Assembly (NCBI RefSeq): GCF_900114475.1
Contig: NZ_FOTE01000027.1
Span: forward strand, 1-59,261
Direction of reading: 5' to 3'
Origin: Paenibacillus sp. 1_12
GTDB lineage: Bacteria > Bacillota > Bacilli > Paenibacillales > NBRC-103111
DNA length: 59,261 bases
The position numbers were made by a program, and so were the translations under genes. Below the pieces are notes generated by a model. The model saw nothing but the letters and a program-made list of their open reading frames with translations. It did not search any database and was not told the origin of the DNA. The first letter of the stretch is position 1. Each line of letters starts with the position of its first letter. Below, in pieces: positions 20,001-30,473 of the stretch.

Positions 20001-20080
20001 ATGCTTATGAAGAAAACTTTCTTACGAAAGTTAAGATTATGCTTACGAAGAAAGCATCTTTACAGATGCTCTTAGGAGGT
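20001..20080 (+). promoter_or_regulatory. Unrecognised hairpin element at the rplJ ribosome site (two units)
   Basis: Unit 2: ATGCTTACGAAG (20039-20050), a perfect stem AGCATC/GATGCT (20053-20058, 20065-20070), then CTTAGGAGGT (20071-20080), the rplJ ribosome site. Unit 1: ATGCTTATGAAG (20001-20012), exactly 38 nt upstream, with stem AACTTTC/GAAAGTT (20015-20021, 20026-20032). The same layout recurs before rplX and rpmJ. Function unknown. Confidence 0.6.
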
Positions 20081-20086
20081 GCAAAA

Positions 20087-20584
20087 ATGGCAAACACGAA
20101 AACAATTGAATTAAAAGCCGAGAAAGTGAATGTAGTAGCTGACAAATTAAAAGGCAGCTCTTGCACAATCGTAACGGATTACCGTGGATTGAACGTATCT
20201 CAAGTTACCGAACTTCGCAAACAATTGCGTGAGGCTGGTATTGAATTTCAAGTATTGAAAAACTCTTTGGCTAGACGCGCAACTGCAAGTGCTGACCTAA
20301 CTGCACTGGATGAATTTTTGACCGGTCCTACGGCAATTGCATTCAGCAAAGATGACATCGTTTCTCCAGCCAAAATCTTAACGGATTTTGCTAAGAAGAA
20401 CGACAAGCTTAGCGTTAAAGCAGGCGTTGTTGAAGGTAAAGTTGTTGGTTATGATCAAATCAAAGCATTGGCTGATCTACCTTCCAGAGAAGGTATGCTT
20501 TCCATGTTGCTTAGCGTTCTACAAGCTCCTGTTCGCAACTTCGCTCTTGCAGTTAAAGCTGTTGCAGAAAAACAAGAAGCTTAA
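20087..20584 (+). CDS. rplJ: 50S ribosomal protein L10
   Basis: L10 anchors the L7/L12 stalk on 23S rRNA. The 165 residues show the N-terminal rRNA/L11-contacting domain ([27 protein letters not shown]) and a C-terminal helical L12-binding tail ([20 protein letters not shown]). The open frame begins 168 nt earlier, but AGGAGGT at 20074-20080 fixes ATG 20087. It is controlled by the upstream L10 leader. Confidence 0.96.
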   Translation: MANTKTIELKAEKVNVVADKLKGSSCTIVTDYRGLNVSQVTELRKQLREAGIEFQVLKNSLARRATASADLTALDEFLTGPTAIAFSKDDIVSPAKILTDFAKKNDKLSVKAGVVEGKVVGYDQIKALADLPSREGMLSMLLSVLQAPVRNFALAVKAVAEKQEA

Positions 20585-20633
20585 TTTAAGAATAATAAAT
20601 CATTCATAAAACAATTAACGGAGGTATACACAA

Positions 20634-20996
20634 ATGAGTAAGGAAACAATCTTAGAAGAAATTAAAGCAATGACTATTTTGGAATTGAACGATCTTGTAA
20701 AAGCGATCGAGGAAGAATTCGGCGTTACTGCAGCAGCTCCAGTTGCAGCAGGTGGCGGCGCAGCAGTTGCTGAAGTAGCAGAACAAACAGAATTCGACGT
20801 AATTTTGACAAGCGCTGGCGCTTCCAAAATCAATGTTATCAAAATCGTTCGTGAAATCACAGGTCTTGGCTTGAAAGAAGCTAAAGACGTTGTTGATGGC
20901 GCACCAAAACCAATCAAAGAAAAAGTTGGCAAAGAAGAAGCAGAAGCTGTTAAAGCGAAACTTGAAGCAGCTGGTGCAGCTGTAGAAGTTAAGTAA
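20634..20996 (+). CDS. rplL: 50S ribosomal protein L7/L12
   Basis: L12 is the multi-copy stalk protein that recruits translation GTPases. The 120 residues consist of an N-terminal dimerisation helix pair (about 1-33), an Ala/Gly-rich hinge ([13 protein letters not shown]) and the C-terminal factor-binding domain ([20 protein letters not shown]). GGAGGT (20620-20625) precedes the ATG. Confidence 0.97.
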   Translation: MSKETILEEIKAMTILELNDLVKAIEEEFGVTAAAPVAAGGGAAVAEVAEQTEFDVILTSAGASKINVIKIVREITGLGLKEAKDVVDGAPKPIKEKVGKEEAEAVKAKLEAAGAAVEVK

Positions 20997-21009
20997 TTTT
21001 TAGCCTTTA

Positions 21010-21042
21010 AACCCCTTGAAGCTTTCTTCAAGGGGTTTTCCT
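21010..21042 (+). terminator. Terminator after rplL
   Basis: ACCCCTTGAAG pairs perfectly with CTTCAAGGGGT around CTTT, then TTTCCTGTTT. Confidence 0.88.
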
Positions 21043-21062
21043 GTTTATATTGATGAAATTTC

Positions 21063-21285
21063 TAAGTGTTTAGTGAAACTGGATGTTTTGATATTTCAAG
21101 AAAAGCTACCGCTATAACACGAATGTATCTTCATCGAGTAAGCTTCGAATAAGAAGTTTTTCTTATAATATCAGAATTTATAAGTTTTCAGCGAAGCTGA
21201 ACATTTTGATATTTCAAGAAAAACTACCGCTATAAAACGAATGTATCTTCATCGAGTAAGCTTCGAATAAGAAGCTTTTCTTATA
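21063..21285. repeat. Tandem 105-bp repeat, two copies at 118-bp pitch
   Basis: Copies at 21063-21167 and 21181-21285 align without gaps, with 10 differences by eye (about 90% identity). Each contains two potential hairpins: TTCAGC-GAA-GCTGAA (copy 2) against TTTAGT-GAA-ACTGGA (copy 1), and AAGCTTC...GAAGCTT against AAGCTTC...GAAGTTT. The changes keep every pair as Watson-Crick or G-U. No gene is seen here; the repeat fills the 314-nt gap between rplL and the next gene. Probably a dispersed intergenic element. Confidence 0.85.
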
Positions 21286-21310
21286 TAACTGATTCCATAG
21301 AGGTGAAGTT

Positions 21311-21907
21311 ATGTCTGAGCATTACTATTCACAAAAGCCCACAGCGGCACATGATCTCCATCAAATCCAGGAGTCATTATGTGGTCGTACTTACACGTTT
21401 ATGACGGATGCAGGCGTTTTTTCGAAAAAAGGTGTGGATTACGGCTCTAAGGTATTGATCGAAGCCTTGAAATTCTCCGAACATAGTGAAGTTCTTGATG
21501 TAGGCTGTGGCTATGGTCCTATGGGGATCGCTGCAGCAGGACTGGCCGTGCACGGAAAAGTGACAATGGTCGATATTAATGAAAGAGCTTTAGAGCTTGC
21601 ACGAATGAATGCTGAACGTAACCGGGTGACGAATGTCGAAATTTTGCAGAGCGATAAGCTGGATGCAGTGATTACTCGTACCTTTGATGTGGTCATTACA
21701 AATCCGCCTATTCGGGCAGGCAAGGAAACCGTTCATCGCATTTTTGAGCAAGCGCATCAAGTGTTGAGAGACGGAGGCAGTCTTTGGATTGTGATTCAAA
21801 AAAAACAAGGGGCGCCTTCAGCTTTTGCTAAGCTGGAAAGCCTGTTTGCACAAGTACAGGAGATTGGCAAGGATAAAGGCTACCGAATCTTTAAAGCGCA
21901 AAAGTAA
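21311..21907 (+). CDS. ybxB: Class I SAM-dependent methyltransferase (RsmC/YbxB family)
   Basis: Predicted to methylate rRNA guanine N2, by family. The 198 residues include SAM motif I VLDVGCGYGPMG (about residues 62-73), an acidic motif II (MVDINERAL), and the catalytic NPPIRAGK (about 138-145), the NPP form used by base N-methyltransferases. The exact target is unknown. GAGGTGAA precedes the ATG. The position between rplL and rpoB equals B. subtilis ybxB. Confidence 0.88.
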   Translation: MSEHYYSQKPTAAHDLHQIQESLCGRTYTFMTDAGVFSKKGVDYGSKVLIEALKFSEHSEVLDVGCGYGPMGIAAAGLAVHGKVTMVDINERALELARMNAERNRVTNVEILQSDKLDAVITRTFDVVITNPPIRAGKETVHRIFEQAHQVLRDGGSLWIVIQKKQGAPSAFAKLESLFAQVQEIGKDKGYRIFKAQK

Positions 21908-21929
21908 CTAAACGCTTTTGTGAAATATA

Positions 21930-21970
21930 TTGACTTGACATTTCCTTTATGTTATCATAATAAAATGTCA
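21930..21970 (+). promoter_or_regulatory. Promoter region of rpoB-rpoC with dyad
   Basis: Two overlapping -35/-10 pairs are possible: TTGACT (21930-21935) with TATCAT (21953-21958), and TTGACA (21935-21940) with TAATAA (21958-21963), both at 17 nt. TGACATTT (21936-21943) and AAATGTCA (21963-21970) flank the -10 as an inverted pair; AAATGTCA recurs at 22006-22013. Confidence 0.55.
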
Positions 21971-22133
21971 GCATTGAAGATGGGGTTTTTGTCTTTAGTT
22001 AGCTAAAATGTCAAGCGTTTTTTAAGCTCTGGTGAATAAAATTGCCACTTTATACGTATAATGTGTAAATTTTAGGTGCACCATAGCAAAAGGCAAGGGA
22101 ATTATCGGTTAAATGAATTTTATGCATGGAAAG

Positions 22134-22199
22134 CTTCTGTAAGAAGTGACACTTCGGGCAGTATTTACTCGAGAAGGCTTCAGGAGAGGCTTTTATTTT
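22134..22199 (+). promoter_or_regulatory. Possible attenuator in the rpoB leader
   Basis: Complementary segments alternate: CTTCT/AGAAG (22134-22146), GAAGT/ACTTC (22143-22155), CTTC/GAAG (22152-22176), and a final stem (22173-22181 with 22186-22194, loop AGGA) followed by ATTTTG. Neighbouring pairs exclude each other, as in attenuators. Nothing else is seen between the promoter and rpoB. Confidence 0.4.
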
Positions 22200-22233
22200 G
22201 TTCTATTGAGTAGACATGAGGGGTGAATCAAAC

Positions 22234-25200
22234 TTGGCGGGTCATCTTATTCAATTAGGTCGACGTAAACGCAGGTCATACGCTCGGATTCATGAGGTAT
22301 TGGAAGTTCCTAACCTTATTGAAATCCAACAAAAATCGTACGATTGGTTTTTGGAAGAAGGATTGCGTGAAATGTTTCAGGATATTTCCCCAATTCAAGA
22401 TTTTACGGGAAATTTGATTCTTGAATTTATCGATTATAACTTAGGCGAACCTAAGTATTCAGTCGATGAGTCCAAGGAACGGGACGTCACTTACGCAGCT
22501 CCACTTCGTGTGAAGGTGCGCTTGATCAATAAAGAAACTGGAGAAGTTAAAGAGCAGGAAGTATTTATGGGAGACTTCCCTCTGATGACGGAAACAGGAA
22601 CCTTTATTATCAATGGCGCTGAAAGGGTTATCGTCAGTCAGCTAGTTCGTTCTCCGAGCGTCTACTTCAGTACGAAGATAGATAAGAACGGTAAAAAAAC
22701 GTATACAGCAACTGTAATTCCTAACCGCGGTGCGTGGTTGGAGTTGGAAACTGACGCAAAAGACATTATTTATGTAAGAATTGATCGTACCCGTAAAATT
22801 CCTGTTACTGTATTACTTCGCGCATTGGGCTTTGGTACCGACGCAGAAATACTGGAACTATTGGGCGACGATGAATATCTTCGTAACACGCTTGATAAGG
22901 ATAATACGGATTCAACGGATAAAGCGTTAATTGAAATATATGAACGCTTGCGTCCAGGTGAACCACCTACATTGGATAATGCGAGAAGCTTGCTGGTTGC
23001 TCGTTTCTTTGATCCAAAGCGTTATGATCTGGCTAATGTAGGACGTTATAAAATCAACAAAAAGCTGCACATCAAAAACCGTTTGTTTAATCAACGATTG
23101 GCTGAAACCTTAGTTGATCCGGAAACAGGAGAAATCATCGCAGAAGCAGGACAACTGCTGGATCGCAGACTGTTGGATGAAGTTCTGCCTTTCCTCGAAA
23201 ATAGCGTAGGTTTCAAAGAATATACAGCCTCTAATGGTATTGCTGAAATGGAACGTATTCCACTTCAGTGTATTAATGTGTATTCACCGATTGAAGACGG
23301 CAAGATTGTTAAGGTCATTGCCAACGGTAAAATTGATAAAACAGTTAAAAATATTATGCCTGCAGATATCATTTCGTCGATTAATTACTTTATTGATCTT
23401 CTTCATGGTATTGGCAGTACAGATGATATCGATCACTTGGGTAATCGTAGATTGCGTTCCGTCGGCGAGCTGCTTCAAAACCAGTTCCGTATCGGTTTGT
23501 CCCGTATGGAGCGTGTTGTTCGCGAACGGATGTCCATTCAGGATGCCAATGTCATCACACCACAGGCGTTAATCAATATTCGTCCTGTAATCGCCTCAAT
23601 TAAAGAGTTTTTTGGTAGCTCCCAGCTGTCTCAATTTATGGATCAAACGAATCCATTGGCTGAACTGACTCACAAACGTCGTCTGTCTGCTTTGGGACCC
23701 GGCGGTTTGACTCGGGAACGCGCGGGCTTTGAAGTACGTGACGTGCATCACTCCCACTATGGCCGTATGTGTCCAATTGAAACACCGGAAGGTCCGAACA
23801 TCGGGTTGATCAATTCCTTGTCATCCTTTGCGAGAATCAATGAGTATGGCTTCATCGAGGCTCCATACCGTTGGGTAGATCCAAAGACTGGAATCGTTAC
23901 CGAGCAAATTGCTTACCTGACAGCCGATGAAGAAGATAATTACGTAGTTGCCCAAGCAAACTCGGAACTGAGTGAAGAAGGTCATTTGAAGAGTGACATG
24001 GTTATTGTTCGTTATAAAGATGATAACTTGATTCTTCCTAGAGATCGTGTCGATTACATGGATGTATCGCCTAAACAGGTTGTATCTGTGGCAACGGCAT
24101 TGATTCCGTTTTTGGAAAACGATGACTCCAACCGTGCATTGATGGGATCCAACATGCAACGTCAAGCTGTACCTTTGCTTATTCCGAAGTCACCTTTGGT
24201 GGGTACAGGAATGGAGCATAAGTCGGCTAAAGACTCCGGTGTATGTATTGTGTCCAAAATAGATGGTGTTGTAGAACGTGTTTCTGCTAACGAAATATGG
24301 GTCCGCCGCCAAGCTATGGTAGATGGCAAGCTGGTTAACGGGGATCTGGTGAAGCATAAGCTGCATAAATTTATGCGTTCCAACCAAGGAACCTGCATCA
24401 ATCAACGTCCGATTTGTCATAAAGGCGAGCAAGTTCGGGTCGGAGATATTTTAGCGGATGGTCCTTCTACAGAAATGGGCGAGCTGGCGTTAGGTCGTAA
24501 CGTTGTCGTTGCCTTTATGACGTGGGAAGGCTACAACTATGAGGATGCAATCCTGCTTAGCGAAAAGCTGGTTAAAGAGGATGTTTACACTTCTATCCAC
24601 ATTGAGGAATATGAATCAGAAGCCCGCGATACGAAGCTGGGACCTGAGGAAATTACTCGCGACATTCCTAACGTAGGCGAAGATGCTCTGAAGAACTTGG
24701 ACGAGCGCGGCATTATCCGTGTAGGTGCTGAAATTGGTGCCGGCGACATTCTTGTAGGTAAAGTAACACCAAAGGGTGTAACTGAGCTTACTGCAGAAGA
24801 ACGTTTGCTGCATGCGATTTTTGGTGAAAAAGCCCGTGAGGTTCGCGATACTTCCCTTCGTGTGCCGCATGGTACTGACGGTATTGTTGTTGACGTTAAA
24901 GTATTTACCCGTGAAAACGGTGATGAGCTGCCTCCAGGTGTAAATCAACTGGTACGTGTTTATATCGCACAAAAACGGAAAATCTCCGAAGGCGATAAAA
25001 TGGCTGGACGTCATGGTAACAAGGGTGTTATCGCGCGTATTTTGCCGGAAGAAGATATGCCATTTATGCCGGATGGTACGCCTGTGCAAGTTGTATTGAA
25101 CCCTCTGGGTGTTCCTTCACGGATGAATATCGGTCAGGTGCTGGAAGTCCATTTAGGTATGGCGGCCAAGTATCTCGGTATCCATACAGCAACACCGGTA

Positions 25201-25770
25201 TTTGACGGTGCGCGTGAGTATGACGTGTTCGATACGATGGTTGAAGCAGGCATGCAGCGTAATGGTAAAACCATTTTGTATGATGGCCGTACAGGCGACC
25301 CGTTTGAGCGTGAAGTTACGGTTGGTGTCATGTACATGATCAAGCTGGCGCACATGGTTGACGATAAAATCCATGCCCGTTCTACAGGTCCTTACTCACT
25401 CGTTACACAACAACCGTTGGGTGGTAAAGCTCAATTTGGTGGACAGCGTTTCGGGGAGATGGAAGTTTGGGCGTTGGAAGCCTATGGAGCAGCTTACACA
25501 TTGCAGGAAATTTTGACTGTTAAATCCGATGATGTTGTCGGACGTGTGAAAACATACGAATCGATCGTTAAAGGCGAGAATGTTCCAGAGCCGGGCGTTC
25601 CTGAATCCTTCAAAGTATTGATTAAAGAGCTGCAGAGCTTGGGTATGGATGTCAAAATTCTATCTGGCGATGAAAAAGAGATCGAAATGAGGGAAACAGA
25701 CGATGATGATGAGGTTAGCAGCGATAAGCTAAATCTCAATCTGGAAGGTTCAGAGCTGGGTGTTGAATAA
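22234..25770 (+). CDS. rpoB: RNA polymerase beta subunit
   Basis: The 1178-residue beta subunit forms the active-site cleft with beta'. The rifampicin-binding cluster [20 protein letters not shown] is of wild-type sensitive form. Catalytic-region motifs GRHGNKGVI and the C-terminal [20 protein letters not shown] (contacts with beta') are present. The start is TTG 22234, six nt after AGGGGTGAA, as for the TTG-started B. subtilis gene; the ATG at 22216 overlaps that ribosome site. Confidence 0.97.
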   Translation: MAGHLIQLGRRKRRSYARIHEVLEVPNLIEIQQKSYDWFLEEGLREMFQDISPIQDFTGNLILEFIDYNLGEPKYSVDESKERDVTYAAPLRVKVRLINKETGEVKEQEVFMGDFPLMTETGTFIINGAERVIVSQLVRSPSVYFSTKIDKNGKKTYTATVIPNRGAWLELETDAKDIIYVRIDRTRKIPVTVLLRALGFGTDAEILELLGDDEYLRNTLDKDNTDSTDKALIEIYERLRPGEPPTLDNARSLLVARFFDPKRYDLANVGRYKINKKLHIKNRLFNQRLAETLVDPETGEIIAEAGQLLDRRLLDEVLPFLENSVGFKEYTASNGIAEMERIPLQCINVYSPIEDGKIVKVIANGKIDKTVKNIMPADIISSINYFIDLLHGIGSTDDIDHLGNRRLRSVGELLQNQFRIGLSRMERVVRERMSIQDANVITPQALINIRPVIASIKEFFGSSQLSQFMDQTNPLAELTHKRRLSALGPGGLTRERAGFEVRDVHHSHYGRMCPIETPEGPNIGLINSLSSFARINEYGFIEAPYRWVDPKTGIVTEQIAYLTADEEDNYVVAQANSELSEEGHLKSDMVIVRYKDDNLILPRDRVDYMDVSPKQVVSVATALIPFLENDDSNRALMGSNMQRQAVPLLIPKSPLVGTGMEHKSAKDSGVCIVSKIDGVVERVSANEIWVRRQAMVDGKLVNGDLVKHKLHKFMRSNQGTCINQRPICHKGEQVRVGDILADGPSTEMGELALGRNVVVAFMTWEGYNYEDAILLSEKLVKEDVYTSIHIEEYESEARDTKLGPEEITRDIPNVGEDALKNLDERGIIRVGAEIGAGDILVGKVTPKGVTELTAEERLLHAIFGEKAREVRDTSLRVPHGTDGIVVDVKVFTRENGDELPPGVNQLVRVYIAQKRKISEGDKMAGRHGNKGVIARILPEEDMPFMPDGTPVQVVLNPLGVPSRMNIGQVLEVHLGMAAKYLGIHTATPVFDGAREYDVFDTMVEAGMQRNGKTILYDGRTGDPFEREVTVGVMYMIKLAHMVDDKIHARSTGPYSLVTQQPLGGKAQFGGQRFGEMEVWALEAYGAAYTLQEILTVKSDDVVGRVKTYESIVKGENVPEPGVPESFKVLIKELQSLGMDVKILSGDEKEIEMRETDDDDEVSSDKLNLNLEGSELGVE

Positions 25771-25850
25771 CACCCAGTCCCATCGTATGTTCACAGGTCT
25801 ATACTTGCATTTAAAGGTTTCCCATAAAACATAAGGAGGGTGGCTCCTTG

Positions 25851-28800
25851 ATGGATGTTAACAACTTCGAATTTATGAAAATTGGATTAGCTTCTCCAGA
25901 AAAGATCCGTTCGTGGTCCCGCGGAGAAGTGAAGAAGCCAGAAACAATCAATTACAGAACCTTAAAGCCTGAGAAGGAAGGTCTGTTTTGCGAAAAGATT
26001 TTTGGCCCTACAAAAGACTGGGAATGTCATTGCGGTAAATACAAGCGTGTTCGTTATAAAGGCGTCGTTTGCGATCGTTGTGGAGTGGAAGTAACCCGTC
26101 AAAAGGTTCGTCGTGAGCGTATGGGTCACATTGAGCTCGCAGCTCCGGTTTCTCACATTTGGTATTTCAAAGGAATTCCAAGCCGTATGGGCTTGGCGCT
26201 AGATATGTCTCCTCGTTCACTTGAGGAAATTATCTATTTTGCATCCTATGTGGTTACAGATCCTGGAGATACACCACTTGAGAAAAAGCAGCTCTTGTCC
26301 GAGAAGGAATATCGCAGCTATCGTGAAAAATACGGTTATGCATTCCAAGCAGGTATGGGAGCAGAAGCTGTAAAGAAATTGCTGCAGGACATCGAAATTG
26401 AACGAGAAGTGGAAACGTTGAAGGAAGAGCTGAAAACTGCTCAAGGTCAGCGCCGTAATCGGGCAATTAAACGTCTTGAAGTTATGGAAGCATTCCGTAA
26501 TTCGAAAAATTTACCAGGATGGATGGTTCTTGATGTCCTTCCTGTTATACCACCAGAGCTTCGTCCAATGGTTCAATTGGATGGAGGACGGTTTGCCACC
26601 TCAGACTTGAACGATTTGTATCGTCGTGTTATCAATCGGAACAACCGCTTGAAAAGGCTGTTGGATCTGGGCGCTCCGGACATTATCGTACAAAATGAAA
26701 AACGGATGCTGCAGGAAGCTGTCGATGCTCTCATCGATAATGGCCGCCGCGGCCGTCCTGTAACGGGTCCGGGTAACCGTCCGTTAAAATCATTAAGTCA
26801 CATGCTAAAAGGAAAACAAGGACGTTTTCGTCAAAATCTACTCGGTAAACGTGTTGACTATTCAGGTCGTTCGGTTATCGTCGTAGGTCCAAGCTTGAAA
26901 ATGTACCAGTGCGGTCTTCCGAAGGAAATGGCGCTCGAATTGTTTAAACCTTTTGTCATGAAAGAACTTGTGAATAAGGGGCTTGCCCACAATATCAAGA
27001 GTGCGAAACGTAAAGTTGAGCGCGTAAGTCCTGAGGTTTGGGACGTACTGGAAGAAGTAATCAAGGAGCATCCGGTTCTGTTGAACCGTGCACCTACACT
27101 TCATAGACTTGGTATTCAGGCATTTGAACCGATTCTCGTAGAAGGCCGTGCAATTAAGCTTCATCCATTGGTATGTACAGCTTATAATGCCGACTTTGAC
27201 GGTGACCAAATGGCCGTTCACGTTCCACTGTCTGCAGAAGCACAAGCGGAAGCACGCTTGCTGATGTTGGCAGCCGGTAACATTTTGAATCCAAAAGACG
27301 GTAAGCCGGTAGTTACGCCTTCACAGGATATGATCTTGGGAAGCTTCTATCTGACAACCGATAATAAGGAAGCACTAGGTGCCTTGACCATTGTTCGCAC
27401 CGTACATGAGGCTGTTTCCTTGTACCAACGTGGAGCAGCTGCACTGCATGCGCGTATTGCTATTCCTGCTAAAGCCTTGAACAAAACAAGCTTTACACCG
27501 GAACAGCAAGAAGCAATGTTGATTACAACGATCGGTAAGGTTATCTTTAATGAAATTTATCCGGCAGACTTGCCTTATATCAATGAACCTACGAAATCGA
27601 ATTTGTTGAATGGTGCATCCGATCAATATTTCGTGTTCGAAAAGGGCGCTGATATTCGTAAAATCATGCAGGAGCTTCCTGAGTGCAAAGCAGTAGGTAA
27701 AGAGTATTTGGGCTTAATTATTGCGGAGTGCTTCCGGAAATACCATACAACTAAAACTTCGGTTATTTTGGACAAAATCAAAGAACTTGGTTTTACTTAT
27801 TCAACGAAATCCGGTATTACAATCGCAGTTGCGGATGTTACGGTACCGCTTGAAAAAGATGCCATTCTTAAAGAGTCCGATGATAAAGTCAATATGGTAA
27901 CGAACCAATATCGTCGTGGTTTGATAACAGATGAAGAACGTTATGATCGTGTTATTACGATTTGGAGTAAAGCGAAGGATGAAATCACGGATATCCTGAT
28001 GAAATCCCTAGATAAATACAACTCCATCAATATGATGGTTGAATCCAAAGCACGGGGTAACAAATCACAAATCACACAGCTTGGCGGTATGCGTGGTCTG
28101 ATGGCCAATCCGTCGGGTAAAATCATCGAGTTACCAATTAAGTCGAACTTCCGTGAAGGCTTAACGGTTTTGGAATACTTTATTTCAACGCATGGTGCGC
28201 GTAAAGGTTTGGCCGATACAGCACTTCGTACCGCTGACTCCGGTTACCTGACTCGTCGTCTGGTAGACGTAGCACAAGATGTTATCGTTCGCGATGAGGA
28301 CTGTGGTACAGATAAAGGCTTTACGGTTAACAAGATTCAAGATGGCAAAGAGGTTATCGAGGATCTGTATGACCGGATTGAAGGCCGCTATGCATTTGAA
28401 GTGATTCGTGATCCAAAAACTGGTGAAGTGATTGTGGGACGCAATGAATTGATAGAAGCGAACATCGCGGATACTATCATTGCAGCCGGCATTGAAAAAC
28501 TGCAGATCCGGTCCGTTCTAAGCTGTCGTTCCCATCATGGTGTTTGCAAAAAATGCTACGGTCGTAACTTGGCAACTGGACAATTTGTAGAGATTGGTGA
28601 AGCTGTTGGTATTATTGCTGCGCAATCTATCGGAGAACCAGGAACGCAGCTGACTATGCGTACGTTCCATACCGGTGGTGTTGCGGGAGATGATATTACT
28701 CAAGGTTTGCCGCGTATTCAGGAATTGTTTGAAGCCAGAAATCCGAAAGGTCAAGCGATCATTTCGGAAATTGATGGGGTAGTCAAGGAAATTCGTGAAG

Positions 28801-29471
28801 CCAAGGATCGTCGTGAAATCGAAGTTCTAGGTGAAGCTGAATCCAAAACTTATGCAGTTCCTTATGGTTCACGTATTCGTGTATCGCTTAACCAACAGGT
28901 TGAGGCGGGCGATGAGTTGACTGAAGGATCGATCGATCCTAAGGAAATGCTCCGCATCAAGGGCATCCGTGGTGTACAAAACTACATTCTTCAAGAGGTT
29001 CAACGTGTATATCGGAACCAGGGTGTAGAAATTAACGATAAGCATATCGAGGTTATGGTTCGCCAGATGCTTCGTAAAATACGTATCGTTGATTCTGGTG
29101 ACACAACGTTGCTTCCAGGCGCATTTGTGGATATCCATGAATACGAAGAAGCCAATAAGGTTGCATTGTACTCCGGACAAGAGCCAGCGGTTGCCAAACC
29201 GGTTCTTCTCGGTATTACGAAAGCTTCGCTTGAGACGGATTCCTTCCTCTCCGCAGCTTCCTTCCAAGAGACTACACGGGTATTGACTGACGCCGCTATT
29301 AAAGGCAAGGTTGATAAATTGTTGGGTCTTAAGGAAAATGTTATCATTGGTAAGCTGATTCCTGCGGGAACAGGTATGCATAGATACCGTGACATCCGGA
29401 TCACCAATCCGAATGAAGTGGAGTCCGACAACAACAAATCTCTAGAATTAGAAGTCGTTTCGGCTGACTAA
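25851..29471 (+). CDS. rpoC: RNA polymerase beta' subunit
   Basis: The 1206-residue beta' subunit. It has an N-terminal zinc ribbon (CHCGKYKRV...CDRCGVE), the clamp helices, the catalytic magnesium loop [12 protein letters not shown], and a second cysteine cluster ([13 protein letters not shown]). ATG 25851 follows AAGGAGGGTGG (25833-25843); the adjacent TTG 25848 is also possible. It lies 80 nt after rpoB and is co-transcribed with it. Confidence 0.97.
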   Translation: MDVNNFEFMKIGLASPEKIRSWSRGEVKKPETINYRTLKPEKEGLFCEKIFGPTKDWECHCGKYKRVRYKGVVCDRCGVEVTRQKVRRERMGHIELAAPVSHIWYFKGIPSRMGLALDMSPRSLEEIIYFASYVVTDPGDTPLEKKQLLSEKEYRSYREKYGYAFQAGMGAEAVKKLLQDIEIEREVETLKEELKTAQGQRRNRAIKRLEVMEAFRNSKNLPGWMVLDVLPVIPPELRPMVQLDGGRFATSDLNDLYRRVINRNNRLKRLLDLGAPDIIVQNEKRMLQEAVDALIDNGRRGRPVTGPGNRPLKSLSHMLKGKQGRFRQNLLGKRVDYSGRSVIVVGPSLKMYQCGLPKEMALELFKPFVMKELVNKGLAHNIKSAKRKVERVSPEVWDVLEEVIKEHPVLLNRAPTLHRLGIQAFEPILVEGRAIKLHPLVCTAYNADFDGDQMAVHVPLSAEAQAEARLLMLAAGNILNPKDGKPVVTPSQDMILGSFYLTTDNKEALGALTIVRTVHEAVSLYQRGAAALHARIAIPAKALNKTSFTPEQQEAMLITTIGKVIFNEIYPADLPYINEPTKSNLLNGASDQYFVFEKGADIRKIMQELPECKAVGKEYLGLIIAECFRKYHTTKTSVILDKIKELGFTYSTKSGITIAVADVTVPLEKDAILKESDDKVNMVTNQYRRGLITDEERYDRVITIWSKAKDEITDILMKSLDKYNSINMMVESKARGNKSQITQLGGMRGLMANPSGKIIELPIKSNFREGLTVLEYFISTHGARKGLADTALRTADSGYLTRRLVDVAQDVIVRDEDCGTDKGFTVNKIQDGKEVIEDLYDRIEGRYAFEVIRDPKTGEVIVGRNELIEANIADTIIAAGIEKLQIRSVLSCRSHHGVCKKCYGRNLATGQFVEIGEAVGIIAAQSIGEPGTQLTMRTFHTGGVAGDDITQGLPRIQELFEARNPKGQAIISEIDGVVKEIREAKDRREIEVLGEAESKTYAVPYGSRIRVSLNQQVEAGDELTEGSIDPKEMLRIKGIRGVQNYILQEVQRVYRNQGVEINDKHIEVMVRQMLRKIRIVDSGDTTLLPGAFVDIHEYEEANKVALYSGQEPAVAKPVLLGITKASLETDSFLSAASFQETTRVLTDAAIKGKVDKLLGLKENVIIGKLIPAGTGMHRYRDIRITNPNEVESDNNKSLELEVVSAD

Positions 29472-29494
29472 TTTGTTTATACAAGGATGAGATG

Positions 29495-29545
29495 CTTGCC
29501 CTTGCTGAGAAATTGTGTAAATTCTTTGTGAGGGCAAGTAATTTT
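29495..29545 (+). terminator. Hairpin after rpoC, probable weak terminator
   Basis: CTTGCCCTT (29495-29503) pairs with AGGGCAAG (29531-29538). An inner stem AGAA(A)TT/AATTCT lies in the loop, and TAATTTTCTT follows. The T tract is weak, so read-through to rplGB is plausible. Confidence 0.55.
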
Positions 29546-29546
29546 C

Positions 29547-29576
29547 TTGACAACAGCACTTTCCGAGTGCTATTAT
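29547..29576 (+). promoter_or_regulatory. Promoter of rplGB-rpsL-rpsG-fusA-tuf
   Basis: TTGACA (29547-29552), 18-nt spacer, TATTAT (29571-29576). The spacer carries a perfect dyad AGCACT-TTCCG-AGTGCT (29555-29571), a possible operator. Confidence 0.65.
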
Positions 29577-29629
29577 ATCGAAGTGTGCCATTTTGTGAAG
29601 TGTTTCCTGTCCTTTGGAGGATATTTTAT

Positions 29630-29881
29630 ATGTCTTATGAAAAAGTAAAACAGGCTGCTAGCATTAGTATTGGCATGAAACAAACTGCAAGAGCGGTCGA
29701 GATGAATAAATCATCCGAAGTTTTTGTAGCCAAAGATGCAGATCCGCGAATAACGATAAAGATGGTAGCCCTTTGTAAGAAAGAGGGTGTTCCAGTGACC
29801 TACGTTGATTCCATGAAGTTATTGGGTAAGGCGTGCGGTATTGATGTTGGAGCTGCTGTGGCAGCAATAGTGAATGAATAA
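29630..29881 (+). CDS. rplGB: L7Ae-family K-turn RNA-binding protein
   Basis: An 83-residue L7Ae/YbxF-type protein that in B. subtilis binds kink-turn RNAs. The fold signature runs from KQTARAVEMN (basic first helix) through VFVAKDADPR to GIDVGAAVAAIV. ATG 29630 follows GGAGG. It lies between rpoC and rpsL, as ybxF does in B. subtilis. Its physiological RNA partner is uncertain. Confidence 0.92.
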   Translation: MSYEKVKQAASISIGMKQTARAVEMNKSSEVFVAKDADPRITIKMVALCKKEGVPVTYVDSMKLLGKACGIDVGAAVAAIVNE

Positions 29882-30005
29882 AGCAAATCCGTTTTTGTTC
29901 AATAACAGAAATGTTGGCGGCAAAAGCTTTTCGTTTGTTCATTTATGATTCGCCTGGATCTGTGGGCTTGAAAGAGAATGATTAAGATTGGAAGGAGGTG
30001 GCGAT

Positions 30006-30428
30006 ATGCCAACAATTAACCAACTCGTTCGTAAAGGACGTAAAGCAAAAGTAGAAAAATCCAAATCACCAGCTCTTCAAAGAGGATTTAATGCCTTGAA
30101 AAGAGAAGCTACCGACATTAGCGCTCCTCAAAAGCGTGGTGTATGTACGCGTGTAGGTACAATGACGCCTAAGAAACCTAACTCAGCTCTTCGTAAATAT
30201 GCTCGTGTGCGTTTGACAAATCGTGTTGAAGTTACTGCCTATATTCCGGGTATTGGACACAACTTGCAAGAGCACAGTGTTGTATTGATTCGTGGAGGTA
30301 GAATTAAGGATCTTCCAGGGGTACGTTATCACATCGTTCGCGGCGCATTGGATACATCCGGTGTGAACAACCGTAAACAAGCTCGTTCCAAATATGGTAC
30401 GAAGCGTCCTAAAGCAGCTAAGAAGTAA
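30006..30428 (+). CDS. rpsL: 30S ribosomal protein S12
   Basis: S12 monitors decoding in the A site. 140 residues. The decoding loop [15 protein letters not shown] and the [13 protein letters not shown] loop are of wild-type form, without visible streptomycin-resistance changes. AAGGAGGTG at 29992-30000 fixes ATG 30006, beginning [12 protein letters not shown]. Confidence 0.97.
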   Translation: MPTINQLVRKGRKAKVEKSKSPALQRGFNALKREATDISAPQKRGVCTRVGTMTPKKPNSALRKYARVRLTNRVEVTAYIPGIGHNLQEHSVVLIRGGRIKDLPGVRYHIVRGALDTSGVNNRKQARSKYGTKRPKAAKK

Positions 30429-30473
30429 TCTAGCAATAAAATATGAATGATTTTTTCAGAAAGGGGGATAACT

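Noticed and set aside
20997-21310. CRISPR-like repeat
   Set aside because: Only two 105-bp copies with 13 bp between them; no short regular repeats, spacers or cas genes.
22057-22062. TATAAT in the rpoB leader
   Set aside because: Nearest -35 candidate TTGCCA is only 9 nt away; not a credible second promoter.
23581-23760. Rifampicin-resistance changes in rpoB
   Set aside because: The cluster reads as the sensitive wild type.
30150-30200. Streptomycin-resistance changes in rpsL
   Set aside because: The KKPNSALRK loop is wild type.
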